A DNA stretch of 64,000 nt. Source: Sphingomonas sp. GTDB lineage: Bacteria; Pseudomonadota; Alphaproteobacteria; Sphingomonadales; Sphingomonadaceae. The position numbers and the translations under genes are program-made. Where the stretch lies: assembly GCF_019749955.1 (NCBI RefSeq), contig NZ_JAIEPC010000009.1, positions 120,859-184,858 on the forward strand. The letters are read 5' to 3'. Below the pieces are notes generated by a model. It was not told where the DNA came from. It searched no databases and worked only from the letters and a program-made list of their open reading frames with translations. Shown here piece by piece: positions 8,732-17,529 of the stretch (position 1 is the first letter of the stretch; each line of letters starts with the position of its first letter).

Positions 8732-9637
8732 ATGGCCGACGCAACCGCCGATCGCATCCTGTTCGCCGTCGCGCTGCGGCTGGGATCGGTATTTGGGTTC
8801 CAGTGCATGAACAGCGCGATCAAGCTTGCCGAGGCGAGCGGCGCGACGCTTGGCGAAATCCTGTTCTACCGCCAGTTCGGCGCGGCGTGCCTGATCACCC
8901 TGGTGATCATGCGCGGCCCCGGTCTGGCGTCGGTCCGCACCGAACGCTTCGGCGCGCATGTGCTGCGCGCGGTGATGGGGCTGACGGCGATGGTGCTGAC
9001 TTTCACCGCAGTCCTCGCACTGCCGCTCGCCGAATCGACGACGATCGCCTTCACCATGCCGATCTTCGCGACGATTCTGGGCGCGATCGTGCTGCGCGAG
9101 CCGACCGGCTGGCACCGCTGGGTCGCGGTGGTTGCTGGCTTTGTCGGGGTATTGATCGTCGCGCAGCCGGGGAGCGGGCATTTTCCGCTCTGGGGTGCGC
9201 TCAGCGGCTTGGCGGCAGCGTTGATGACCGCGAGCGTGTCGATCCTGCTGCGTCAGATCGCCAGGACCGAAGCGACGATGACGACGGTGTTCTGGTTTTC
9301 CGCGCTGTCGGTGCTGCCGCTCGGCATTGTCTATTTGTTTGTGGCGCAGGCGCACACCGCGTTTGGCTGGGGGGCGCTGATAGCCATTGGCGTGCTTGGC
9401 GGGATCGCCCAGATCTTCATGACCTCGTCGATCCGCCACGGCCCGGTCTCGCTGGTGGTGCCGATGGACTATTCGTCGCTGCTCTGGGCGACCTTGTTCG
9501 GCTGGCTGCTGTTCAAGGTGTTGCCGACGCCCGCGACCTGGATCGGCGCGCCGATCATCATCGCGAGCGGGCTCTACATCGTCTGGCGCGAGCATGTGCG
9601 GCGACGGCCGATGACCGATGAGGCGGTGTCGGCTTAA
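8732..9637 (+). CDS. EamA/DMT-superfamily inner-membrane transporter
   Basis: A 301-residue integral membrane protein with about ten hydrophobic helices arranged as two EamA repeats. The first repeat carries AESTTIAFTMPIFATILGA and the second SLVVPMDYSSLLWATLFGW, the usual helix pair in each half of drug/metabolite transporters. The substrate (amino acid, metabolite or drug) cannot be told. The ATG at 8732 has a good upstream AAGGAC at about seven bases; an open extension to 8615 would overlap the divergent proS start and looks non-coding. It stands alone, divergent from proS. Confidence 0.82.
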   Translation: MADATADRILFAVALRLGSVFGFQCMNSAIKLAEASGATLGEILFYRQFGAACLITLVIMRGPGLASVRTERFGAHVLRAVMGLTAMVLTFTAVLALPLAESTTIAFTMPIFATILGAIVLREPTGWHRWVAVVAGFVGVLIVAQPGSGHFPLWGALSGLAAALMTASVSILLRQIARTEATMTTVFWFSALSVLPLGIVYLFVAQAHTAFGWGALIAIGVLGGIAQIFMTSSIRHGPVSLVVPMDYSSLLWATLFGWLLFKVLPTPATWIGAPIIIASGLYIVWREHVRRRPMTDEAVSA

Positions 9638-9652
9638 GGCGCAACCCCTGTG

Positions 9653-9695
9653 GCTTGTTTCTCGACTTCGCTCGAAACGAACGGGTCGAGGTGGG
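9653..9695. repeat. Sphingomonad short palindromic repeat (family B), single unit
   Basis: The core TTTCTCGACTTCGCTCGAAA can form a short hairpin and is followed by CGAACGGG. The same core, with an inverted partner, appears at 53101-53175. It lies in the 67-base gap between two convergent genes, where it could help terminate both transcripts. Confidence 0.65.
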
Positions 9696-9704
9696 CACAA
9701 CGGG

Positions 9705-10334
9705 CTAGGTCCGCCGGTAGACCAGGATCAAGTTATTCGCCGGCATTTCGATCAGCCGATCGAGCGCAAAGCCGGTCGCGACCGCCGTCACCGCGTCGAC
9801 ATCGCGCAGGCCCCAGCGCGGATCGCGTGCCTTGAGCGACTGATCGAACGCTTCGTTGCTCTCCGCCGTTGGAACGCCCGCGCGGCGATAGGGGCCGTAG
9901 AGGATCAATGGCGCACCCGATGCCAGCAGCTTCGCCGCGCCCGCCATCAACCCCAGCGTCGCTTCCCAGGGCGCGATATGGACCATGTTGATGCACAGCA
10001 CCGCCTCCGCGCGTACGACCGGCCAACTGTCGGCAGCGGCATCGAGCATCACCGGCGCGCGGACATTCGCCAGTCCCTCGGTCCACGCCGCGATCGAGAC
10101 CAGTGCGGTCGGATCGGGATCGCTCGGTTGCCAGTCGATCGTTGGAAATTCCTCGGCGAAATAGGCAGCATGCTCGCCGCTGCCGCTCGCGATTTCCAGA
10201 ACGAGGCCGGAGGGTGGCAGAATGCCGCGCAGACTCTCGGCAATCGCCCCACGATTGCGCAGCGTCGCGGGGGCATGTTTGCGGACGTCGCCGTGGTCTT
10301 CGGCGGCAATCCAGGGGGTCGGGTCGGCCATCAT
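9705..10334 (-). CDS. DUF938 family methyltransferase-like protein
   Basis: A 209-residue cytosolic protein with the DUF938 (METTL26-like) signature: an N-terminal HAPATLRNRGAI, a SAM-binding loop LEIASGSGEHAAYFA, NMVHIAPWEATLGLM and a C-terminal NLILVYRR. The family is predicted to bind SAM; the acceptor is unknown. The first two codons are both ATG. It is divergent from the membrane methyltransferase at 10403. Confidence 0.85.
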   Translation of the reverse strand: MMADPTPWIAAEDHGDVRKHAPATLRNRGAIAESLRGILPPSGLVLEIASGSGEHAAYFAEEFPTIDWQPSDPDPTALVSIAAWTEGLANVRAPVMLDAAADSWPVVRAEAVLCINMVHIAPWEATLGLMAGAAKLLASGAPLILYGPYRRAGVPTAESNEAFDQSLKARDPRWGLRDVDAVTAVATGFALDRLIEMPANNLILVYRRT

Positions 10335-10402
10335 CGTCCTCGCGTGTTGCTGAGCGCAGCGCTAAACGGTTCGGACGCGATACAACAGACAGGAGTCGAG
10401 CA

Positions 10403-10864
10403 ATGGCCGAGACCGACCGGGGCGCGGGCGTGATGTTTCCGCCGCCGTTCGTCTATCTCGGGCTGTGGCTGCTGGGGCCGGTGCTCGACAGGCTGCTGGG
10501 ATTGACGCCGCTCCTGATTCCGGGCGGTTTCAGCGCGCTGTTCCTGTTTCCCGGTTTCATCCTGATCGGCATCGCGATCGGCCTGTTCCGGCGGCGCGGC
10601 GAGAACCCCAATCCGGCGACGGTGACCGGCGGCATCATCGACACCGGCATCTACGCCCTCACGCGCAACCCGATGTATCTGGGCATGTCGATTGCCTATC
10701 CCGGCCTTGCGATCCTGCTCCACAGCCTGGGTGCGCTGCTGCTTTGGCCGATCGCGGTGACTATCATCCGCACCCAAGTGATCGCGCGCGAGGAACGCTA
10801 TCTGGAAGCGAAGTTCGGCACGGCCTATCTCGACCATAAAGCGCGCGTGCGACGCTGGATTTAG
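10403..10864 (+). CDS. Isoprenylcysteine carboxyl methyltransferase (ICMT/PEMT)-family membrane protein
   Basis: A 153-residue protein with four likely membrane helices. The C-terminal part carries the family core: TGIYALTRNPMYLGMSI, then a helix and ending REERYLEAKFGTAYLDHK. Members methylate isoprenoid or lipid-like acceptors at the inner membrane with SAM; many bacterial ones have no known substrate. The ATG at 10403 is supported by AGGAG seven bases upstream. The gene ends with a four-base overlap with the convergent gene at 10861. Confidence 0.82.
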   Translation: MAETDRGAGVMFPPPFVYLGLWLLGPVLDRLLGLTPLLIPGGFSALFLFPGFILIGIAIGLFRRRGENPNPATVTGGIIDTGIYALTRNPMYLGMSIAYPGLAILLHSLGALLLWPIAVTIIRTQVIAREERYLEAKFGTAYLDHKARVRRWI

Positions 10865-11379
10865 CCGCCGCGTGCTTCGGCGAGCAGCGCGCTCCCGCGC
10901 CGCCAAAGCTCGATGCGCTGCGCGGCGAACAGGCCCAATGCGAATACCACCAGTATGTCGGTGATCGCCATAACACTGACGTGCCACGCCGCCGCTTCGG
11001 CCTCCCCCAGCGCGCGCACGCCGAAGCGGATGGCGATCAGCAGCAGGATGAACAATATTGCGAACGGCGATTCGCGCTGGCTGAGCGCGTGGCTGTCAGG
11101 GTCGATCGACAGCGTCACGAACCGCGCGCGCTGCCAACCGAGCGCGGCGCCGACCAGCAGCGCCACCGCGCATGCCCCCCAGATCGCCGCTGTGGGCGAT
11201 GACACATAGAGCAGCGACGCCGCCAGCGCGCCGTAAAGCGCGGGCACCACCCACAGCCATTCGAGCCGCAACCGCCGCCCGCGCTGCATCCGCCGCAGCC
11301 GCATCGCCAGCACGAACGCAATGAACGCGATCAGAAAGATCGTGCCGACAAAGCCATGGGGATGCGCTGGGTCGGTCAT
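10861..11379 (-). CDS. DUF1453/CcdC-like integral membrane protein
   Basis: A 172-residue protein with about five hydrophobic helices. A cytoplasmic stretch TLSIDPDSHALSQRESPFA resembles the loop seen in CcdC-like (DUF1453) proteins. The function is unknown; CcdC was named from cytochrome c maturation clusters, but no such genes are here. It follows the ABA4-like gene by one base, so it is probably the last gene of the gcv transcript. Confidence 0.55.
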   Translation of the reverse strand: MTDPAHPHGFVGTIFLIAFIAFVLAMRLRRMQRGRRLRLEWLWVVPALYGALAASLLYVSSPTAAIWGACAVALLVGAALGWQRARFVTLSIDPDSHALSQRESPFAILFILLLIAIRFGVRALGEAEAAAWHVSVMAITDILVVFALGLFAAQRIELWRRGSALLAEARGG

Positions 11380-11380
11380 G

Positions 11381-11827
11381 TCAGGCCGGGTGCGTGCCCA
11401 GCCTTAACCCGCGCGTGAGCAGCAGGTGGAGGAACAAGCCAGCAGGCCCCGCGAGGAAAGTCAGCAGCAGCACCGGCGCCTGCACGAAGCGATTGATCCG
11501 CCGTCCGTCGCTGTCCTCGGCAATCCAAAGCCCGGCGAAAAGGTCGAGCGCGAGATAGTGCGTCCAGCCCGTCACCACGCCGCCGTCGGTCGCAAAGATC
11601 GCGCGGATACCGGCGATTGTCGAGAAGTCCGGCGCCTTGCCGGGCGCGTCTCCGAACCCGACCGTCAGCGCAGTGCCCACCAGCACGACGTAGAACAGGC
11701 TCAAGCCCCCTGCCCCCGCGATCCGCAACTGCCCGATCGCACCGGTCCAGCGCGGCGCGAGGATCAGCACCAGCCACAGCAGCAGCGCAACCGTGTTGAC
11801 GATCTGGAAGAGACCGCCCCAGCTCAT
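11381..11827 (-). CDS. ABA4-like (DUF4281) membrane protein
   Basis: A 148-residue protein with four predicted helices. The segment TGWTHYLALDLFAGLWIAED and the late VLLLTFLAGPAGLFLHLL match the ABA4-like family, named after a plant protein needed for neoxanthin formation. Sphingomonads make xanthophylls, so a carotenoid link is possible but unproven. It lies one base after gcvPB, so it is likely translated from the glycine cleavage mRNA. Confidence 0.75.
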   Translation of the reverse strand: MSWGGLFQIVNTVALLLWLVLILAPRWTGAIGQLRIAGAGGLSLFYVVLVGTALTVGFGDAPGKAPDFSTIAGIRAIFATDGGVVTGWTHYLALDLFAGLWIAEDSDGRRINRFVQAPVLLLTFLAGPAGLFLHLLLTRGLRLGTHPA

Positions 11828-11828
11828 G

Positions 11829-13400
11829 CTATTCGGCCGCGACGGGCAGGCCGGGCGCTTTCCACGTCAGCACCGGCTTGCGCGCGGCGAGCGTCTCGTC
11901 GAGCCGCGCGCGGGGGGCGAAATGCGGCGCCGATTTCAGGCTCGGGTCGCCCGCCTTGCCGCGTTCGGCGACCGATCGCAGCGCACCGATGAACTGGTCG
12001 AGCGCGGCTTTGCTCTCGGTCTCGGTCGGCTCAACGAGCATCGCGCCGTGGACGACGAGCGGGAAATACACCGTCATCGGGTGGAAGCCTTCGTCAATCA
12101 GCCCCTTGGCGATATCCAGCGTGGTAAAGCCTTCGGCCATACCGTTATCGCTGAACAGCGCCTCGTGCATGCACGGGCCGCTGTGCGCGAACGGCGCGTC
12201 GAGCACGTCCTCGAGGCTGCGCAGGACGTAGTTGGCGTTGAGCACCGCATCCTCGGCGACCTGACGCAAACCATCGGCGCCGTGGCTGAGGATATAGGTG
12301 AGCGCGCGTGTGAACATGCCCATCTGGCCGTGGAACGCGGTCATCCGCCCGAAGCTGTCGGGATGGCGATCGCCGACCGATTCTTCCTCGACGAGGGTGA
12401 TGTGGCCGTCTTCATAGCGTTCGGTGAACGGCAGCGGACCGAACGGCGACAGCGCTTCCGACAGCACCACCGGGCCGGAGCCGGGGCCGCCGCCGCCGTG
12501 CGGGGTCGAGAAGGTCTTGTGGAGGTTGATGTGCATCGCATCGATGCCGAGATCGCCCGGTCGCACGCGCCCGACGATCGCGTTGAAGTTCGCGCCGTCG
12601 CAATAGACATAGCCGCCGACGGCATGCACCGCGTCCGAGATTTCCTTCAGGTCGCGCTCGAACAAGCCGCAGGTGTTGGGGTTGGTGATCATCACCCCCG
12701 CCACGTCGGGTCCCAGTCTAGCCTTCAGCGCGGCGGTATCGACGCGACCTTCAGGTGTCGCGGGGATATCCTCAACTTGGTAACCCGCGAACGCCGCCGT
12801 CGCGGGATTGGTGCCATGCGCCGATTCGGGGACGAGGATGACCTTGCGATGCCCCTCGCCACGCGCGTCGAGCGCCGCCTTGATGCACAGGATGCCGCAC
12901 AGCTCGCCATGGGCGCCCGCCTTGGGGCTCATCGCGACGCCGTGCATGCCGGTGAGCTTGATCAGCCACACCGCGAGTTCGTTGATCACGCCGAGCGCGC
13001 CTTGCACCGTATCGACCGGCTGAAGCGGGTGGATGTCGGCAAAGCCGGGCAGCCGGGCCATTTTTTCGTTCAAGCGCGGGTTATGCTTCATCGTGCAGCT
13101 GCCGAGCGGGAAGAAGCCGAGGTCAATCCCGTAGTTCTGGCGCGAGAGGCGGGTGTAGTGGCGCACCGTTTCGGGTTCCGACAGCCCGGGGAGGCCGATC
13201 GAGCGTTCGCGCGCAAGTCCACCGAGGCGGCTGGCAGCGGGTGCTGTGTCTGCAATGTCGACACCGGTCGTCTCGGTATCGCCGATCTCGAAGATCAGCG
13301 CTTCTTCGAGCATCAACCCCTTGTTGCCGGTGAAGGTCGCGGCGCCTTCGGTCTTGCTGCCGCCGATTTCGGGCCGCCAGCCGCTTGCGTTGATCGTCAT
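11829..13400 (-). CDS. gcvPB: Glycine dehydrogenase (decarboxylating) subunit 2
   Basis: The pyridoxal-phosphate-bearing half of the two-subunit P-protein of the glycine cleavage system, which decarboxylates glycine and passes aminomethyl to lipoylated GcvH. The 523-residue protein carries the lysine motif [17 protein letters not shown] around residue 290, and [12 protein letters not shown] near the N-terminus. It overlaps gcvPA by four bases (ATGA), consistent with translational coupling of the two subunits. It is the distal enzyme gene of the operon that starts behind the glycine riboswitch at about 16.7 kb. Confidence 0.96.
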   Translation of the reverse strand: MTINASGWRPEIGGSKTEGAATFTGNKGLMLEEALIFEIGDTETTGVDIADTAPAASRLGGLARERSIGLPGLSEPETVRHYTRLSRQNYGIDLGFFPLGSCTMKHNPRLNEKMARLPGFADIHPLQPVDTVQGALGVINELAVWLIKLTGMHGVAMSPKAGAHGELCGILCIKAALDARGEGHRKVILVPESAHGTNPATAAFAGYQVEDIPATPEGRVDTAALKARLGPDVAGVMITNPNTCGLFERDLKEISDAVHAVGGYVYCDGANFNAIVGRVRPGDLGIDAMHINLHKTFSTPHGGGGPGSGPVVLSEALSPFGPLPFTERYEDGHITLVEEESVGDRHPDSFGRMTAFHGQMGMFTRALTYILSHGADGLRQVAEDAVLNANYVLRSLEDVLDAPFAHSGPCMHEALFSDNGMAEGFTTLDIAKGLIDEGFHPMTVYFPLVVHGAMLVEPTETESKAALDQFIGALRSVAERGKAGDPSLKSAPHFAPRARLDETLAARKPVLTWKAPGLPVAAE

Positions 13401-14755
13401 GCCAGCACCTCTTCGAGCGCAGTTGCGAGTGTTTCGATGTCTTCGAGTGTCGTCGTTTCGGTGACGGCGACCACCAGGCCGTGGTCAAGTTCGACCGAGC
13501 CGGGATAAAGCCGCCCCAGCGACACACCCGCGAGAATCTGCCGATCGGCCAGTTGCCGCACGATAGGGCGCGCCGTTTTGGGCAGCACCAGCGTGAATTC
13601 GTTGAAGAAGCTGTCATTGACCACGGTGACGCCCGGCACCTTCGCCAGCCGCGCCGCCGCCGTCACCGCCAGCGCGTGGTTGACACCCGCCAGCTTGCGC
13701 AGCCCCGCCTCGCCGAGCAAGGTCATGTGGATCGAGAACGCCAGCGCGCAAAGCCCCGAGTTGGTGCAGATGTTCGACGTGGCCTTCTCGCGCCGGATAT
13801 GCTGCTCACGCGTGCTGAGCGTCAGCACGAAACCGCGCTTGCCGGTCGCGTCGACGGTTTCGCCGCACAGCCGACCCGGCATCTGGCGCAGGTATTTCTC
13901 CTTGCAGCCGAACAACCCGACATAGGGCCCGCCGAATTGCAAGCCGACGCCGATCGACTGGCCTTCACCGACGACGATATCGGCATCCATCTCACCGGGC
14001 GACTTGATCGCGCCGAGCGCGACCGGCTCGGTCACGACCGCGATCAGCAGCGCCTTTTGCGCGTGGCAAGCGTCCGCGAGCGGTTTCAGATCGGCAATGC
14101 GACCGAGGATGTCCGGGTACTGGACGACGACGCACGAGGTGTCGCTATCGATGCCCGCGATCAGCGCGTCGATGTCGGTCTCGGCGGTCAAGCTCGGCAG
14201 CGAGGTTTCGAGCAAATCGCCGGTGTACTTCGCCATCGTCCTGGCGACCGACACATAATGCGGATGCAGCCCGCCCGACAGGATCGCCTTGCCGCGCTTG
14301 GTGATGCGCCGCGCCATGCCGATCGCTTCCCAGCACGCGGTCGAGCCGTCGTACATCGACGCATTGGCCACATCGGTGCCGAGCAGCTGCGCGACCTGGC
14401 TTTGGAACTCGAACAGCATTTGCAGCGTGCCCTGCGCGATTTCGGGCTGGTACGGCGTATAGGCGGTCAGAAACTCGCCGCGCTGGATCAGATGGTCGAC
14501 GCTGGCAGGCACATGATGCTTGTACGCCCCGCAGCCGAGGAAGAACGGCACGTCCCCCGCGACGGTATTCTTGCGGGCGAGCGCCCGCATGTGCCGCTCG
14601 ACCGCCATTTCGCTGGCGTGCATCGGCAAGTCGTGGATCGGCCCGTCGAGGCGAGCTTCCTCGGGCACATCGACGAACAGGTCGTCGATCGACGACGCGC
14701 CGATCGTGGCGAGCATCGTGGTGCGATCGGTCTGGGTGAGCGGCAGGTAACGCAT
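13397..14755 (-). CDS. gcvPA: Glycine dehydrogenase (decarboxylating) subunit 1
   Basis: The N-terminal half of the split P-protein, 452 residues, starting [15 protein letters not shown]. Family blocks [43 protein letters not shown] and [18 protein letters not shown] are all present. It dimerises with GcvPB to form the active glycine decarboxylase. The start at 14755 has GGAGAA about seven bases upstream. It is separated from gcvH by a 183-base gap filled with a composite palindromic repeat (14767-14930) that could alter read-through from gcvH into gcvPA. Confidence 0.96.
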   Translation of the reverse strand: MRYLPLTQTDRTTMLATIGASSIDDLFVDVPEEARLDGPIHDLPMHASEMAVERHMRALARKNTVAGDVPFFLGCGAYKHHVPASVDHLIQRGEFLTAYTPYQPEIAQGTLQMLFEFQSQVAQLLGTDVANASMYDGSTACWEAIGMARRITKRGKAILSGGLHPHYVSVARTMAKYTGDLLETSLPSLTAETDIDALIAGIDSDTSCVVVQYPDILGRIADLKPLADACHAQKALLIAVVTEPVALGAIKSPGEMDADIVVGEGQSIGVGLQFGGPYVGLFGCKEKYLRQMPGRLCGETVDATGKRGFVLTLSTREQHIRREKATSNICTNSGLCALAFSIHMTLLGEAGLRKLAGVNHALAVTAAARLAKVPGVTVVNDSFFNEFTLVLPKTARPIVRQLADRQILAGVSLGRLYPGSVELDHGLVVAVTETTTLEDIETLATALEEVLA

Positions 14756-14766
14756 TCATTTTCTCC

Positions 14767-14930
14767 AAGCCCCTCCCCTTCAGGAGTGCAGGGCCGTCCG
14801 TGCTCCCAGCACAGACTGAAATTGCCGGGGGCAATTTCACCCTGCACTCGGTAGGGGGTGGGGGATGTCTCATCGAGCCGTACGCTTGCGGAGAGTCCCC
14901 ACCCCAACCCCTCCCCTGAAGGGGAGGGGC
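14767..14930. repeat. Composite repeat: family C element with a 64-base nested palindrome
   Basis: The outer parts (14767-14784 and about 14849-14930) match the CCCCTCCCCT...AGGGGAGGGG repeat also seen at 38195-38305 and 46622-46722. Within the left arm lies a 64-base block (14785-14848) bounded by AGTGCAGGG and its reverse complement CCCTGCACT. The block holds two smaller hairpins: GTGCT/AGCAC (14800-14812) and GAAATTGCC/GGCAATTTC (14818-14838). Folded, it would be a three-way junction. This looks like one repeat inserted in another, between gcvH and gcvPA. Confidence 0.75.
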
Positions 14931-14938
14931 TAAACTGG

Positions 14939-15310
14939 CTAAAGCTTCGCGACGAACGCTTCGTAGGCGGTCTCGTCCATCATGCCCTCGACCTCGGTCG
15001 GGTCGGACAAGGTCAGCTTGAAGAACCAGCCATCGCCTTCGGGGTCTTCGTTGACGAGGCCCGGTGTGTCGGCGAGCGCGGCATTGCCCTCGATCACCGT
15101 CCCCGACACCGGCGAATAGACGTCGGACGCGGCCTTGACCGATTCGACCACCGCGGCCTCATCGCCCTTGGTCACTTCTTTGCCTTCTTCGGGCACGTCG
15201 ACGAACACGATGTCGCCGAGTTGACCTTGCGCATATTCGGTGATGCCGACGGTGCCGATCTCGCCGTCGAGTTCAACCCATTCATGGTCTTCGGTAAAAT
15301 AGCGGCTCAT
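14939..15310 (-). CDS. gcvH: Glycine cleavage system H protein
   Basis: The lipoyl carrier that shuttles aminomethyl from the P-protein to the T-protein. At 123 residues it has the expected size. The lipoylated lysine lies in [16 protein letters not shown], and the N-terminal [12 protein letters not shown] and [13 protein letters not shown] blocks are intact. It lies 12 bases after gcvT. Its lipoylation depends on lipB, which is also in this window (60659). Confidence 0.97.
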   Translation of the reverse strand: MSRYFTEDHEWVELDGEIGTVGITEYAQGQLGDIVFVDVPEEGKEVTKGDEAAVVESVKAASDVYSPVSGTVIEGNAALADTPGLVNEDPEGDGWFFKLTLSDPTEVEGMMDETAYEAFVAKL

Positions 15311-15322
15311 GAAGGCCTCCTG

Positions 15323-16447
15323 TTAGCGTACGTAGCGGTGGGGGACGAAAGGCATCGCGGTGACGATGCCGGTGTGCGCCTTGCCGCGCTGGGCAAGGGT
15401 GATCTTGGTGCCGGGCGCGGCCAGCGCGAGCGGGACATAGGCCATCGCAATCGGCGCGCCGACGCTGGGGGCAAAGCCGCCCGACGTGACCTTGCCGACC
15501 TCGGCGCCGCTGGCATCGAGCACCGCCGCACCTTCGCGCACCGGCTGCTTGCCATCAACCAACAGGCCAACCCGCTTGAGCACCGGGCCGTTCTCGCGCT
15601 CGGCGAGGATGCGCGCGGCGCCGGGGAAATTACCTTCCTCGCGCCGCCGCTTCGACAACGCGAAGCCGAGATCGGCCATGATCGGCGTCGTTTCCGGATC
15701 GAGGTCGTGGCCATAGAGCGGCAACCCCGCCTCGAGCCGCAGCGAATCACGCGCGCCGAGGCCAATCGGCTTCACTTCAGATTCGGCGCACAGCAGGTCG
15801 GCGATCACCTCGGCCGACTCGGCGGGGATCGAAATCTCGAAGCCGTCCTCGCCGGTATAGCCCGAGCGGCTGATCCAGGCATCGACGCCGGCGATCTGGA
15901 AATTGCCGCCGCGCATGAACACCAGCGCATCGAGCGGCCATTCGCCCGCCGTATGGCGCTTCAGTACCTCGAAAGCCTTCGGCCCCTGCAACGCCAAGAG
16001 CGCGCGGTCGTCGAGATGGTTGATCGTCACCGAATCGGGCAGGTTTTCGCGCAGATGGGCAATGTCGTCATATTTCACCGCACCATTGACGACGATGTAG
16101 ATGCTGTCGGGCCAGCGCGCGAACATCAGGTCGTCAAGAATGCCGCCATTTTCGTCGAGCAGCAGCGAGTAACGCTGCGCGCCGAGCTTCAGCCCCTTCA
16201 CATCAGCCGGCATCAACACTTCGAGCGCGTCGTCGAGTCCATCGCCAGAGATCTGCAACTGGCCCATGTGGCTGACATCGAACAGGCCCGCCTGCGCGCG
16301 CGTCCACAGATGCTCGGCCATGATCCCTTCATATTGGATCGGCATGTAATAGTCGGCGAATTCGACCATCCGCGCGCCGCGCGCCCGGTGCCATGCGTCG
16401 AGCGGCAGGTTTTCGATCGTATCGATGAAGTCGATTTGGTCGCTCAT
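15323..16447 (-). CDS. gcvT: Aminomethyltransferase (glycine cleavage T protein)
   Basis: Transfers the methylene unit from aminomethyl-GcvH to tetrahydrofolate, releasing ammonia. The 374-residue protein shows the folate-binding blocks MVEFADYYMPIQY, LFDVSHMGQLQISG, SRSGYTGEDGFEIS and LGARDSLRLEAGLPLYGHDL, and the C-terminal barrel GKVTSGGFAPS. It is the first gene of the operon and sits directly downstream of a tandem glycine riboswitch. A purine-rich GGAAGG precedes the ATG at 16447. Confidence 0.96.
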   Translation of the reverse strand: MSDQIDFIDTIENLPLDAWHRARGARMVEFADYYMPIQYEGIMAEHLWTRAQAGLFDVSHMGQLQISGDGLDDALEVLMPADVKGLKLGAQRYSLLLDENGGILDDLMFARWPDSIYIVVNGAVKYDDIAHLRENLPDSVTINHLDDRALLALQGPKAFEVLKRHTAGEWPLDALVFMRGGNFQIAGVDAWISRSGYTGEDGFEISIPAESAEVIADLLCAESEVKPIGLGARDSLRLEAGLPLYGHDLDPETTPIMADLGFALSKRRREEGNFPGAARILAERENGPVLKRVGLLVDGKQPVREGAAVLDASGAEVGKVTSGGFAPSVGAPIAMAYVPLALAAPGTKITLAQRGKAHTGIVTAMPFVPHRYVR

Positions 16448-16523
16448 CGCAGGCCTTCCGTTCGCATGGGTGACGGCATGCCATTCCGGTCGCCCGGCAC
16501 TGGTCAGCCGCCCCCTCTGTCAC

Positions 16524-16701
16524 GGAACCTGAGAGCTTTCGCCGCACGCCTGATGCGAATCGGCTTACCCCTTCGGTGGGCCACGCAAAACGTGCGCGCA
16601 GCCGCTTTCCAGAGTGTCTTGGCGCGTGCGGTCCGGTTGCCTGAGAGATTCCGGGGCGGTTGCTCCTTCGGCGGTGGCTCGGAGCCACACTCTCCCGCAC
16701 A
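16524..16701 (-). promoter_or_regulatory. Tandem glycine riboswitch
   Basis: Read on the minus strand, two glycine aptamers follow each other. The first (about 16701-16634) runs from GGGAGAG through GCCGCCGAAGGAGCAA to ATCTCTCAGGCAA. The second (about 16618-16524) runs from GACACTCTGG through CCCACCGAAGGGGTAA to AGCTCTCAGGTTC. Each has the conserved CCGAAGG core and the CTCTCAGG closing strand. A short linker joins them, and about 75 bases remain before the gcvT start for the expression platform. Glycine binding is expected to turn on gcvT-H-PA-PB so that excess glycine is degraded. Confidence 0.93.
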
Positions 16702-16772
16702 TGCTCAAGGCTAAAAGCCTTCGACGCGCCGAGCTTTGACGCGCCGCAGCAAGCGAGTCAACGCCGCTTTGG

Positions 16773-17423
16773 CTATCGCGTGGCGTTATACTTCAGCTGC
16801 TCGGTGGTGAGCTGGAAACCGACCAGCGCCTCAAACGTCGCGCGTTGCACGGCGGCGCGGATGTTGGGGCGCGCGAGCGGGTCGATCGCGGCATCCTCAT
16901 TCCCCGCCTTGCGCGGGCGGGTGAGCTGTTTGCGGATGTCGGGCGGTAGCGTCGCCGCCGAGCGCAGCACATTGGCGGTTGCCTGGCCGCTCGTCGAAGC
17001 GCGCGCCTGGCCATCGTCGAAATGTACCGAAACCCGGCTGATCCGCTTCGAGACTACCACCGTTCCACCCTGAAGCACGGTCACAAAATAGGGAATCACG
17101 ACGTCGCGCGCGCCCTGCACATTGGCGCGGCGTGCCTGCACGTCGAAGGTAATTGCGGTCGACACATCATCGCCAACATCGCTGCACGTCGACCGCACGC
17201 GGGTGAGCGTTGCCGAAACGTCGAGCGCGCTCTGGTCTTCGCTCGTCGGCGGGTTGAACAAGGTGATGTCGCCGGTCGCTGCCGGCACCGCGACCGTTGG
17301 GCAGGCCGTGCGAATCGCGGTGATCCCTTCAGCCGAGATTTCGCCGGTCTTGGTCGCGCAGCCTGCGGCCATCAGGCCGAGCGTGATGGAGAGAATCGAT
17401 TTCGCGGCGTTCACGCTGGGCAC
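16773..17423 (-). CDS. Conserved lipoprotein of unknown function
   Basis: A 216-residue protein with a lipoprotein signal: a charged N-terminus, a hydrophobic run ILSITLGLMAAGC and the lipobox cysteine at about residue 22. The mature part shows one long beta-rich domain without a motif I can name. Paired cysteines (RTACPTVAV and RSTCSDVG) may form a disulfide in the periplasm. It is transcribed separately from gcvT, upstream of the riboswitch, and is divergent from ispH. Confidence 0.7.
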   Translation of the reverse strand: MPSVNAAKSILSITLGLMAAGCATKTGEISAEGITAIRTACPTVAVPAATGDITLFNPPTSEDQSALDVSATLTRVRSTCSDVGDDVSTAITFDVQARRANVQGARDVVIPYFVTVLQGGTVVVSKRISRVSVHFDDGQARASTSGQATANVLRSAATLPPDIRKQLTRPRKAGNEDAAIDPLARPNIRAAVQRATFEALVGFQLTTEQLKYNATR

Positions 17424-17529
17424 CTTTTGTCATACACTGGGGCCGCCACCGGGGATGTAGCGCGCCGCCCGTCAATACGACGCACCATAGGAACCGGCTT
17501 TCGCACGCGCAAGCAATCGCGTAGAGACC

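Noticed and set aside
6991..9621. An 876-codon plus-strand frame opposite proS and running into the transporter gene
   Set aside because: The proS frame has full family motifs; the plus-strand frame is an antisense shadow that changes character at gene borders.
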